From assembly GCA_023392285.1 (NCBI GenBank), contig JAEVZK010000017.1, positions 1 to 34,916 of the forward strand: DNA of 34,916 nt. The letters are read 5' to 3'. This stretch comes from Armatimonadota bacterium (GTDB lineage: Bacteria > Armatimonadota > Fimbriimonadia > Fimbriimonadales > Fimbriimonadaceae). The notes below the pieces were generated by a model that saw only the letters and a program-made list of their open reading frames with translations, ran no database searches and was not told where the DNA came from. Shown here one piece after another: positions 1-7,305 of the stretch (position 1 is the stretch's first letter; each line of letters opens with the position of its first letter). Both the position numbers and the translations under genes were made by a program.

Positions 1-1242
1 TGCTCGTTTGAGTACGAGCTAGACGCGACGGGTAACCGGCTCAGCGTGAAAGATAAGAGCGGGAAGTACACGCCTTATCAATACGATCCGATGCAGCAGC
101 TAAAAGCGGAGAATCGCTGGAGTGCGAAGACTCCTGGGACGCGGAGCTATCAGTATACCTATGCCTATGATCCGAACGGCAATCGTATCGAGGAGTGGCA
201 TGATGGAGTGCGGACGACTTACACCTATGGCGACAACAACGAGATGCTCACGGCTGGAGGCACAAGCTTTACCTACGACCAGTTTGGCAACACGCTGAGC
301 CAAGGGAGTATAGACTATACGTGGGACGATGAGAGTCACCTGCTGCAGATTACGGACGGCTCAAGCACGGACACGCATGAATATGATGGCAGCAGCCGTC
401 GCATGCGCTCTAAGTGGAATAACGCTACGGACTGGACGAATTTTGTTTATGATGAATTAGAACAGACCTATCCAATTGTCTTAGCTGAATATGCGCTCCT
501 TTCGGGGGCTTTCAGTCTAATCGCCATTAATACTTGGGGCTCAGGTTTGATTTCCAGTAACCGCGCGGGAACAAAGCGTTACTTTCACTTCGACGGACTT
601 GGCTCAACCATGGCGCTCACAAATTCAATCGGAGCGACCACCGACACCTATACTTATTCTGGCTTTGGAGTTCTCGAATCAACAAGTGGCACGTCGTTCA
701 ATCCATTCTTATATTGCGGACGTATGGGTTACGTTTCTGATATGTCGAACAGTTCTCCTTTCGGCAATTGCTATCTGTGGAATCGCTACTTCCATAACGG
801 TTACGGCCGCTTTCTCAGCGTTGACCCACTTGATTCGGACCGCAATCAATACCTGTACAGTAATAACTCCCCAGTCAATTGGGCCGATCCTAACGGCCTC
901 TGTGTTTGCCCGTTCCGAGGGCACACTGGTAAGGTTTTTATCGATTGTTCTTGCGCTGGTAAAGGTGTGTGGATCCGACCGGAGCAATCGAATCTTGGTT
1001 GGGAACAGGCACGGTGCGGCATGTGGTTAGAGGTTGACGCGATCTCTATCGGTGGGACAACATACAAGGTTGACGGAAGTACGTGTGTGAAGTACACCTG
1101 CGACAAATGGGGATTTGAGAGCAATTGTTGCGTTAACATCTTGGCAAGCTGGATTGGTAAGAAGTGTCCTTACGAAGATAAAGGGTTTGGAGAACCACCA
1201 GGTATTCATGAAGCAGAGATTACACATCCGGGGCTACTCTGA
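1..1242 (+). CDS. RHS repeat-associated core protein, 5' end outside window
   Basis: The reading frame is open from the first base of the window, so the gene starts upstream and this is only its C-terminal part (about 413 residues). YD/RHS-type repeats (YTYAYDPNGNRIEEW, FTYDQFGNTLSQ, YTWDDESHL) lead into a typical RHS core with GLGSTMALT, the GRFLSVDPLDSDRNQYLYSNNSP block and a WADPNG junction. After that comes a variable tip of about 115 residues with ten cysteines that I do not recognise. In this family the repeats form a shell around a C-terminal toxin delivered to competitor cells. The next gene starts on the stop codon (TGATG), as expected for a toxin with its immunity gene. Codons look GC-rich up to about 430 and more A/T-ending afterwards, suggesting a recombined tip. 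RHS assignment is firm; toxin activity of the tip is inferred. Confidence 0.93.
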   Translation, partial: CSFEYELDATGNRLSVKDKSGKYTPYQYDPMQQLKAENRWSAKTPGTRSYQYTYAYDPNGNRIEEWHDGVRTTYTYGDNNEMLTAGGTSFTYDQFGNTLSQGSIDYTWDDESHLLQITDGSSTDTHEYDGSSRRMRSKWNNATDWTNFVYDELEQTYPIVLAEYALLSGAFSLIAINTWGSGLISSNRAGTKRYFHFDGLGSTMALTNSIGATTDTYTYSGFGVLESTSGTSFNPFLYCGRMGYVSDMSNSSPFGNCYLWNRYFHNGYGRFLSVDPLDSDRNQYLYSNNSPVNWADPNGLCVCPFRGHTGKVFIDCSCAGKGVWIRPEQSNLGWEQARCGMWLEVDAISIGGTTYKVDGSTCVKYTCDKWGFESNCCVNILASWIGKKCPYEDKGFGEPPGIHEAEITHPGLL

Positions 1243-1625
1243 TGAAGCGTGGGCGTGTTGTTGAGCGCACCATAATTCGCATAGTTGTCATTCTATTGGT
1301 TGTCGTTGCGTCGTGTGCATCTCTTGCACTTCTCGGAATGCTTGCTTTCGCTGGAAAGAATCAGGAGCTTAATTTTGAGAGCATGAGGCTCGCGCTCAAG
1401 CGCGGCATGCCACCCGATGAGTCGATGAGACGATTGGGGGTGTCTCCGATTTCCGAGTCACATGATGGCTCTGGGAAGAGCACCGTCGTCGTAAGCGAGA
1501 GCGGCATCGGCTCCCTGTTTGTCCCACAGCGAAATATCAGCCTTGTGTTTGAGAACGGTGAGCTGCGACAGGTCTACATTGAGACCGTTTTTCAAGCCGG
1601 AGAAAGCAATGTTACACTGTTTTAG
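1242..1625 (+). CDS. Small membrane-anchored protein, candidate immunity protein for the upstream RHS tip
   Basis: 127 residues. There is one strong hydrophobic segment at about residues 11-37 (IIRIVVILLVVVASC...LGMLAFAG) followed by a soluble, presumably exported, domain of about 90 residues. I recognise no family. The ATG overlaps the TGA of the RHS gene by one base (TGATG), so translation is probably coupled. Position directly after a polymorphic RHS C-terminus and the coupled start are the usual signs of a cognate immunity gene. A membrane-anchored, outward-facing protein would suit a toxin that acts in the envelope. The role is inferred from context only. Confidence 0.7.
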   Translation: MKRGRVVERTIIRIVVILLVVVASCASLALLGMLAFAGKNQELNFESMRLALKRGMPPDESMRRLGVSPISESHDGSGKSTVVVSESGIGSLFVPQRNISLVFENGELRQVYIETVFQAGESNVTLF

Positions 1626-1658
1626 CGTGGGACTATACTGCATTGTGGCGATGCTGAA

Positions 1659-2489
1659 ATGACAATGAGTAGAAAACTTGCTGCAAGGAGCTCGCTTGTG
1701 CCGGTGCGGTTTATCTACGACGAGTTAAGCTCTGGATACCCGGCGGTGATCGCCGAGTACACGCTCAGCGGCTCGACCTTTGCGATTGGGGCGGTGTATA
1801 CGCACGGACTAGGGCTGATCTCCTCCAACCGAGGAGGGACGAAGCGGTACTTCCACTACGATGGGTTGGGGTCGACGCATGCGCTGACGGATAGCTCTGG
1901 AACGGTGACCGACACCTACAGCTACTCGGCCTTTGGCGTGCAGGAATCCAGCACCGGCTCATCAGTCAACCCTTACCGCTACGTCGGGCAGTGGGGTTAC
2001 TACGATGACGGCGCGAGGGGAAGCGGTTATGGACTTAGCTTACTTGGCTGGCGATTTTATCAAGGGGATCAGGGGCGGTTCATTCAGCGCGATAAATTCT
2101 TGGGCAGAGATTATCTCTACACCCAGAATGTCTGTGTCACAATGATCGATCCTTCTGGTTATAAAGAGGCTGACGGCACCCGCATTATTTGGTGGAATCC
2201 ATTTACATGGGGCTATGGCAATTATTGTGGCGGTTCCAGATCAGGTCAGGGTGGCCCTCCAATCGACAAAGTGGATGCGTGTTGTGCTGCACATGACAGG
2301 TGTCTCTCGGAATGGTATGACTTTCTAATTCCCTATAAGAGGACTAACTGCGATTGCAGACTTTATCTTTGCTTGGCTATTGCTGGCATGAGTTGTGAAT
2401 CGTCTCCAAATCCAATGCAATGTCTTTGGTGGACGTCTCTGATGATGAATCACATGTCGTTCCGCTGTCTCAGTGCGATGCCACTTTAA
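1659..2489 (+). CDS. Orphan RHS core fragment fused to a phospholipase A2-like toxin domain
   Basis: 276 residues. Residues about 17-167 are an RHS core paralogous to the one in the gene at 1-1242 (FIYDELSSGYPAVIAEY; GTKRYFHYDGLGSTHALTD; GRFIQRDKFLGRDYLYTQNV; IDPSG). The C-terminus then reads as a secreted PLA2 fold: calcium-loop-like NYCGG (188-192), GGPPID (198-203), and the DACCAAHDRC active-site helix (206-215) with the His212/Asp213 pair, followed by further cysteines (CDC at 231-233). No RHS repeats precede it and the ATG at 1659 has no good ribosome site, so this looks like a displaced 3' end of an rhs gene, silent unless recombined back. The canonical later Asp of PLA2 is not clearly placed. 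The PLA2 motif is clear; toxin use is inferred. Confidence 0.85.
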   Translation: MTMSRKLAARSSLVPVRFIYDELSSGYPAVIAEYTLSGSTFAIGAVYTHGLGLISSNRGGTKRYFHYDGLGSTHALTDSSGTVTDTYSYSAFGVQESSTGSSVNPYRYVGQWGYYDDGARGSGYGLSLLGWRFYQGDQGRFIQRDKFLGRDYLYTQNVCVTMIDPSGYKEADGTRIIWWNPFTWGYGNYCGGSRSGQGGPPIDKVDACCAAHDRCLSEWYDFLIPYKRTNCDCRLYLCLAIAGMSCESSPNPMQCLWWTSLMMNHMSFRCLSAMPL

Positions 2490-2493
2490 CAGG

Positions 2494-2688
2494 ATGAGGG
2501 AAGTTGATCGAACTCTACTCATATTAGTGCTTCTCGGCCCCGCCGCCGTTTGCATGTTACTATTTGTATCATTCTACAGTGCACTTATGCCATTGCAATA
2601 TATCTTTTTTGCGATTGCTGCCGCCATGATTGCCGTCAGCTTAGTCGCGTTAATTGTAATCCTTGTACGTAATAAAACTAAACCCTAG
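2494..2688 (+). CDS. Two-TM small protein, candidate immunity to the PLA2-like tip
   Basis: About 64 residues from the ATG at 2494 (MREVDRTLLILVLL...). A GTG at 2473, overlapping the end of the preceding gene, is an alternative start giving 71 residues. Two hydrophobic helices fill nearly the whole protein (about residues 7-28 and 34-57 from the ATG), ending in a short basic tail (VRNKTKP). No family recognised. It follows the PLA2-like RHS tip with a gap of 4 bases, or overlaps it if GTG is used. Immunity is the most likely role from position. The stretch is visibly AT-richer than the genes further right, as is common for toxin/immunity cassettes. Confidence 0.6.
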   Translation: MREVDRTLLILVLLGPAAVCMLLFVSFYSALMPLQYIFFAIAAAMIAVSLVALIVILVRNKTKP

Positions 2689-2722
2689 GCTTTGATTTAT
2701 TAGCACAGATATTCTATGCGTT

Positions 2723-3049
2723 TTGGCCGTTCTGGTTTCGGCTTTAACCGACTGTGGCACTTACGAGAAGGTGGGCGGTTTTTTGCGGAATAAATCAGGA
2801 GAAAGAGCACAGGTTTTATTTCCGTCCCAACTGCCAGTCTTTTTGGATGCTGACGCCTCTATCGTTCCAGTGCCGAGAGTTGCTTGCAAAGTGATCTACA
2901 AGGGTGTCGCTTTTACGCTTCCACTAGACACGCTTGATCAGGAGGATGACTGCTACCTCTATCTTGATCTGGGGAAGGTTTGGCGCATGTCCCGTGACAA
3001 AGGACCCGTATTAGTGCCGATTAAACGAATAAGCGCGGCGGGCCGTTAA
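2723..3049 (+). CDS. Small hypothetical protein at the end of the RHS cassette
   Basis: 108 residues from a TTG start. No ATG is available in this frame, and upstream ATT codons (2711, 2699) would lengthen a hydrophobic N-terminus (ILCVLAVLVSALTDC). That segment resembles a signal peptide, and the cysteine could be a lipidation site, but Asp just before the Cys does not fit a normal lipobox. The rest is a soluble domain with Cys residues (VACKV, DDCYLYLDLGKVW). No family recognised. It may be a second immunity or accessory gene of the RHS locus. The missing conventional start means it could also be decaying. Confidence 0.4.
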   Translation: MAVLVSALTDCGTYEKVGGFLRNKSGERAQVLFPSQLPVFLDADASIVPVPRVACKVIYKGVAFTLPLDTLDQEDDCYLYLDLGKVWRMSRDKGPVLVPIKRISAAGR

Positions 3050-3384
3050 CCTCGTGCATCAGGGCGATTTCGCCGTGGTTTCGGCAGCCGTGCTCAGACC
3101 CGCACACGAACTGGGGTCATGGTTACATCGCTGCCACCTTCACCCTGTGGTTTGAGTAAAGTCTGCCGATACTCTGTTGTAGGGCTGCATCACGCGGTAC
3201 TAACAGACGGAGAAAGAATGCAGAATGGCTTTTTAGGGCCATGACCCAACGGCAACGGGATGCGTTGGCCGATGGTCGGCCAGATTGATGCCAAAGATGG
3301 CGAAGTCTTATTCGGAATTGCGCCGCACCTGAAATCAAATGCGGAAGAATCCCGCGCCAGCGGCTGCGCAGGGCTTTCTTATCC
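3050..3384. other. Gene-poor stretch after the RHS locus
   Basis: About 335 bp with no convincing gene, RNA or repeat. A short + frame ending at about 3393 (GQIDAKDGEVLFGIAPHLK...) and a 71-codon - strand frame (3123-3338) both look like chance or worn-down coding DNA, with no family signature and no ribosome site. It may be residue of older RHS cassettes, but I cannot show that. Confidence 0.4.
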
Positions 3385-3390
3385 TATAAT
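3385..3390 (+). promoter_or_regulatory. -10 box TATAAT of the thioredoxin gene, leaderless geometry
   Basis: A perfect TATAAT lies 8 bases before the ATG at 3399. Transcription would start about at the ATG, leaving no room for a ribosome site, so a leaderless message is implied. I see no good -35 box at 16-18 bp spacing. The same arrangement occurs at 20942. Confidence 0.55.
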
Positions 3391-3398
3391 GTGATTCT

Positions 3399-3998
3399 AT
3401 GAAGACTCTCGCGATCTCTCTTGCCGGTATCGTCGCATGCACTCTCGTCGTTGCCCAGGGAAGCTCATCGGTTCCCATGACCAAAATCAAGCAGCAGACA
3501 ACGGCTCCAAAGGCGTCCATGAGCATGGAGGACCGCATCAAGATGGTCAAGGAATCGGCTGAGGGTAAGCCTCTGCCTGAATTTAAGATGCGGCGACTGG
3601 ATGATTCGCAGCTCACCAACAAGGATTTGAAGGGTAAAGTCGTCGTGATCGATTTCTGGGCAACCTGGTGCGGGCCGTGCAAAGCAGCGGCTCCGGTGCT
3701 GAACTCGATTCACGACGAGTTCAAGGATAAGGGGCTCCTCGTCATCGGAGCCAATTTGGCTGAGCGAGGCAAGGACGGAACCCGAATCCAGACGAAGGAT
3801 AACGCGGTGGCCTATGTCAAGGAGCATGGCTATGGCTACACCTTTACTTACGGCAACGACGATCTCGGGAAGAAGTGGCAGGTGCCTGGCTATCCAACCT
3901 TCTTCATCGTGGACAAGAAAGGGGTCGTACGAGAGGTCATGGTCGGTTTCGACGATGATCGAATGCGCCAGCTCGTCGTCGAGCTCACGAACGAGTAG
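3399..3998 (+). CDS. TlpA/ResA-like thioredoxin-fold protein
   Basis: 199 residues. An N-terminal signal peptide (MKTLAISLAGIVACTLVVAQ) is followed by a linker and a TlpA-type thioredoxin domain. The domain carries DLKGKVVVIDFWATWCGPC (redox motif WCGPC at about 90-94) and the cis-proline loop VPGYPTFFIVD, with the family's GKVVVIDFWATWC entry. It probably acts outside the cytoplasmic membrane as a thiol-disulfide reductase, for example in cytochrome c maturation or oxidative-stress repair; the partner cannot be told from context. The start is chosen because of the signal peptide and the -10 box 8 bases upstream. A weak hairpin follows the gene. Confidence 0.92.
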   Translation: MKTLAISLAGIVACTLVVAQGSSSVPMTKIKQQTTAPKASMSMEDRIKMVKESAEGKPLPEFKMRRLDDSQLTNKDLKGKVVVIDFWATWCGPCKAAAPVLNSIHDEFKDKGLLVIGANLAERGKDGTRIQTKDNAVAYVKEHGYGYTFTYGNDDLGKKWQVPGYPTFFIVDKKGVVREVMVGFDDDRMRQLVVELTNE

Positions 3999-4012
3999 CG
4001 AGCGCCGGGAGT

Positions 4013-4043
4013 CTGCCGGCCCGCAGTCGGCAGTCATTTTATC
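4013..4043 (+). terminator. Possible weak terminator between thioredoxin and acyl-CoA dehydrogenase-like genes
   Basis: CTGCCG (4013-4018) pairs with CGGCAG (4028-4033) around a 9-base loop, followed by TCATTTTATC. The short stem and interrupted T-tract make this only a possible intrinsic terminator. Confidence 0.3.
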
Positions 4044-4057
4044 TCGTAGTAGAGTGA

Positions 4058-5134
4058 ATGACTCAGCAGGAAGTTCTTGAATCTGCGGAATCCTTCCTTC
4101 GTGAGGAAGTTTCACCTCGCGCTCAAGACATCGATCGAAATCCGGCCGACTTGAGGTGGGCCTTGGAGGGCCTTTGCAGCAGGAATCTGATGGCGCTGCG
4201 AAGGCCGGCCGCCTTTGGCGGCCCCGCGATCAGCGAAGAAGCCTTTCGCGAATTTCAGGAGACTTGCGCCCGCTACTCGGGGACCCTGTCCTTCCTTCAA
4301 ACTCAGCACCAAAGCGCTGGATCAATGCTGGCTAAAAGCGCTAACGAGGAACTCAAAGGCGACTACCTGCCTTACATGGCTGATGGGACCAAGCTGGTGG
4401 GAATCGGTTTTTCCCAGCTTAGACGCGGCGGCTCTCCGATCATGAGAGCTGAGCCCTGCGCCGACGGAGGCTATCTCCTCGCAGGCACGGTGCCTTGGAT
4501 GACGGGATTTGGCTACTATCCAGAAGTCCTGATCGGTGCCACTTTGCCAGATGGGAGAGCCCTATTTGCAGTCGTTCCCGTTGAAGGTCCAAACATAACC
4601 CCTAGCCAGCCGATGCAATTGGCGGCCATGGAAGCTGCCAACACGGTCTCCATCGAGTTCAGCGGACACAAAGTGGAGTCAAACAGAATCGCTTTTATCC
4701 AGGAGGCGAACTGGATCAAGAACAATGATCAAATCAACATTGCCCTTCAAGGGCACTTCGCAATTGGATGCGCCATGGCCGGCTTGGACGTACTCCGCGC
4801 AGCCGCCGAGAAGAAGGGTCTGCCCTTTCTGAACACGGCCCTAGTCGCTCTCGACGAGGAGCTTCGCCGATGTCGAGCGGCAACCAGGGAAGCTCAGGGC
4901 CAGGTTCATCTGGAGGAGGCAACCGAAGAACGGCTCCGCGTGCGAGCTTGGGCGATCGATCTCGCAGTGAGATGTGCGCATGCTGCCGTGACCGCGAGCA
5001 GCGGAGCCGCGAATTCAATCCATCATCCGGCTCAGCGCATCTATCGCGAAGCGTTGGTTTACACGGTCAGCGCACAAACTCCCCCAATCATGCAGGCGAC
5101 GCTGCAACGACTCACTCAAAAGAGTCAAAATTGA
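4058..5134 (+). CDS. Acyl-CoA dehydrogenase-like flavoprotein lacking the usual catalytic glutamate
   Basis: 358 residues with the overall acyl-CoA dehydrogenase order. An alpha-helical N-domain comes first. The beta-domain follows (LVGIGFSQLRRGG...YLLAGTVPWMTGFGYYPEVLIGATLPDGRALFAVVP). Last is the C-terminal helical domain (HFAIGCAMAGLDVLR; HHPAQRIYREALVYTVSAQTPPIMQ). In canonical enzymes the last block reads Y-x-x-x-E-G-T, with the Glu as catalytic base; here the aligned positions read YTVSAQT, with Ala instead of Glu. That resembles family members working as flavin monooxygenases or with a relocated base, so the reaction is uncertain. It lies 27 bp before the GH2 gene and may share its message. 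Family is firm; substrate and chemistry are unknown. Confidence 0.85.
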   Translation: MTQQEVLESAESFLREEVSPRAQDIDRNPADLRWALEGLCSRNLMALRRPAAFGGPAISEEAFREFQETCARYSGTLSFLQTQHQSAGSMLAKSANEELKGDYLPYMADGTKLVGIGFSQLRRGGSPIMRAEPCADGGYLLAGTVPWMTGFGYYPEVLIGATLPDGRALFAVVPVEGPNITPSQPMQLAAMEAANTVSIEFSGHKVESNRIAFIQEANWIKNNDQINIALQGHFAIGCAMAGLDVLRAAAEKKGLPFLNTALVALDEELRRCRAATREAQGQVHLEEATEERLRVRAWAIDLAVRCAHAAVTASSGAANSIHHPAQRIYREALVYTVSAQTPPIMQATLQRLTQKSQN

Positions 5135-5161
5135 ACAGTTCAATGAGACGCTGACCGCCTG

Positions 5162-7021
5162 GTGAACGTCAACAATGGACACGCCGATATTCCGCGCATT
5201 CACCTAAACAAAGTTATGGCATCCCAATCCACTGATATTCCAAGACCCGAATACCCTCGGCCCAATTTTCAGCGCAAGGACTGGGTGAACTTGAACGGCA
5301 TATGGGAATTCACGTTCGATCATGGCTCGCGCGGCCTGCGGATGGGTTGGCAGGATGGACGAGAATTCGATGGCAGAATCCTCGTTCCCTTTCCGTATCA
5401 AAGCGAACTGAGCGGCATCAACGACAAGGGAGTTCATGAGGTCGTCTGGTATGGCCGCGATTTTGAATTCCAGGAGGACTGGTCGGGCAAGGACCTGCTG
5501 CTCCATTTCGGGGCGGTCGATTACTCCTGCACCGTTTGGATCAATGGCATCGAAGTCGGCCACAACTTTGGCGGGCACGTGCCATTCTCGTTCGACATCG
5601 CCCCATATTGTCAGCCTGGAAGCAACCGCCTGACGCTCCGCGTCTACGACCCGCTCGACCCTTTTCAGCCCCGCGGAAAGCAGTCGAGCACGGGTTTGCC
5701 ACACGGCATCGACTATTACTGCACAACCGGCATCTGGCAGACGGTCTGGCTAGAACCGGTTAACCCTCTGCGGATCGACAGCCTTCGGATCACTCCCGTC
5801 CTCGACCAAGACGGATTCGAACTCAAGATTTTCTTGCACGCGCCTTCGGTTTCCTGGACCGTGGAAGCCGAAGTTTTCGAGGGTGGTAAGCGAGTCGCGA
5901 TTGAGACAAAGGACGTCACCAACGCGGCCGCGCGGCTCTTCATACGTATTCCCAAGCCGAGAAGGTGGACTCCAGAAGATCCTCACCTTTACGACCTGAA
6001 GGTGCGGCTAAAGAAGAATGGAGAGCTCTTCGACGAGATTCAATCCTATGTTGGGATGCGTTCGGTCAGCCTCCGCGATGGCCAAGTAATCCTGAACGAT
6101 GAGCCGATCTACCTGAAGATGGTCTTGGACCAAGGCTATTGGCCGGAGAGCTACCTAGCGGCCCCGTCTGACGAGGCCCTGCGGGCTGATGTGGAGTGGT
6201 GCAAGAAATTTGGTTTCAATGGTGCCCGGAAGCATCAGAAGGTTGAAGATCCGCGTTGGCTGTACTGGTGCGACAAGTTGGGCCTGATGGTTTGGGGCGA
6301 GATGGCCAATTCCCGGGCGTGGTCCATCGAAACCGAGGAAAAGCTCCAGGCGGAATGGCTCCGTGCGATCGAGCGAGATATCAATCACCCCTGCATCATC
6401 GCCTGGGTTCCAGTCAATGAAAGCATGGGCTTCCCCGAACTGGAAGTTGGCCACCCCGGCCAATATGCTTTTGTCGAGCGAATTGTGAATATCACCCGCA
6501 AGTTCGATCCCGAGCGAATTGTCATCGACAACGACGGTTGGGAACATACCGACGTAAGTGACATCATCGCCATTCACGACTACACACCCGATGCGGCCGG
6601 GTTAAAGGAGCGATACAAAGAGACGCTCGCGGGAGGGCCGCTGCCGACCTTGACATGGCTTCCTAACAAGCCGGTGTTCACGAGAGGGTCGCGCCACTGG
6701 GGGCAGCCGATCATGCTGACTGAGGTCGGAGGATTCCTCTTCGTTCCGCCAGAGATTCCTGAGGATAAGCTCGACTTTCTATACGTGAATTACGGCAACG
6801 TCAGGAGCTACGAGGAACTCCTGGACAAATACCGAGACTTGATGGAAGGCATAGCCGCACTGCACTTCGTTCAAGGCTTCTGCTACACCCAGCTCACCGA
6901 CGTGGAGCAGGAAATGAATGGGCTGCTCACCTACGATCGCCATCCGAAAATCCCGCCCGAAAAGATCAAAGAAATTCACGATCGATTGTTTCATGTCCAC
7001 TCTCCCTTCGCAAAAAAATAA
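5162..7021 (+). CDS. Glycoside hydrolase family 2 protein (beta-galactosidase/glucuronidase-like)
   Basis: 619 residues from GTG; the ATG at 5216 (MASQSTDIPRPEYPRPNFQRKDW, 601 residues) is an equally good start. GH2 order is visible: a jelly-roll sugar-binding domain (LNGIWEF...CTVWINGIEVGHNFGGHVPFSFDI), an Ig-like domain at about 200-300, and a TIM barrel with IIAWVPVNES, whose Glu420 is the predicted acid/base, and PIMLTEVGGF, whose Glu521 is the predicted nucleophile. Both catalytic residues are present, so it should be active. No signal peptide is evident, suggesting it works on imported oligosaccharides or glycosides. Specificity within GH2 cannot be read. It follows the acyl-CoA dehydrogenase-like gene and converges on the anti-sigma gene. 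Confidence 0.93.
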   Translation: MNVNNGHADIPRIHLNKVMASQSTDIPRPEYPRPNFQRKDWVNLNGIWEFTFDHGSRGLRMGWQDGREFDGRILVPFPYQSELSGINDKGVHEVVWYGRDFEFQEDWSGKDLLLHFGAVDYSCTVWINGIEVGHNFGGHVPFSFDIAPYCQPGSNRLTLRVYDPLDPFQPRGKQSSTGLPHGIDYYCTTGIWQTVWLEPVNPLRIDSLRITPVLDQDGFELKIFLHAPSVSWTVEAEVFEGGKRVAIETKDVTNAAARLFIRIPKPRRWTPEDPHLYDLKVRLKKNGELFDEIQSYVGMRSVSLRDGQVILNDEPIYLKMVLDQGYWPESYLAAPSDEALRADVEWCKKFGFNGARKHQKVEDPRWLYWCDKLGLMVWGEMANSRAWSIETEEKLQAEWLRAIERDINHPCIIAWVPVNESMGFPELEVGHPGQYAFVERIVNITRKFDPERIVIDNDGWEHTDVSDIIAIHDYTPDAAGLKERYKETLAGGPLPTLTWLPNKPVFTRGSRHWGQPIMLTEVGGFLFVPPEIPEDKLDFLYVNYGNVRSYEELLDKYRDLMEGIAALHFVQGFCYTQLTDVEQEMNGLLTYDRHPKIPPEKIKEIHDRLFHVHSPFAKK

Positions 7022-7041
7022 GAGAGCGTCTTTAGGTCATT

Positions 7042-7305
7042 TCAAGGGGCACGTGATCGTTCCGCCTCATTCCAGCGCTCATGGATGCTCGCCCATTGCT
7101 GATCGCTCAGCATGTCCGGCTGAGACCGGGCATTTTGCAAGCGGCCGATCAAGTTAAGCAGCGCCTCGAACGCGATGCGACATCGGCGGCAGGTCCGGAC
7201 GTGGAATTTCGTGAACTTCAGCAGCCACCCCTTCAACTGTCCATCTGCCAAGGCGTGAACCAAATTCCTCATAAAGAAACAAGGTTTGATCGTCATCTCA
7301 CTCAC
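7042..7305 (-). CDS. Zinc-binding anti-sigma factor, soluble ZAS type
   Basis: 87 residues from a GTG that overlaps the sigma-factor stop by 4 bases (GTGA). It has the zinc anti-sigma signature: an N-terminal Cys9, HALADGQLKGW, then His35-x3-Cys39-x2-Cys42 (HVRTCRRC). This is the layout of zf-HC2/RsrA-like anti-sigma domains that hold ECF sigma factors. There is no transmembrane helix, so it should be cytoplasmic and could sense a redox or metal signal through the zinc site rather than a periplasmic signal. The tight overlap and pairing with the sigma gene support the role. The redox idea is inference. Confidence 0.78.
   Translation of the reverse strand: MSEMTIKPCFFMRNLVHALADGQLKGWLLKFTKFHVRTCRRCRIAFEALLNLIGRLQNARSQPDMLSDQQWASIHERWNEAERSRAP

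Noticed and set aside
1659..2489. Transposase-mediated origin of the orphan RHS fragment
   Set aside because: No transposase, inverted ends or target duplications seen around it; displacement by recombination within the core fits better.
3123..3338. 71-codon - strand open frame in the gap after the RHS locus
   Set aside because: No family signal, no ribosome site, unusual composition (Arg/Trp/His-rich), likely chance.
4734..5018. Arg/Ser-rich - strand frame within the acyl-CoA dehydrogenase-like gene
   Set aside because: Composition typical of antisense shadows in GC-rich coding DNA; the + strand gene is well supported.
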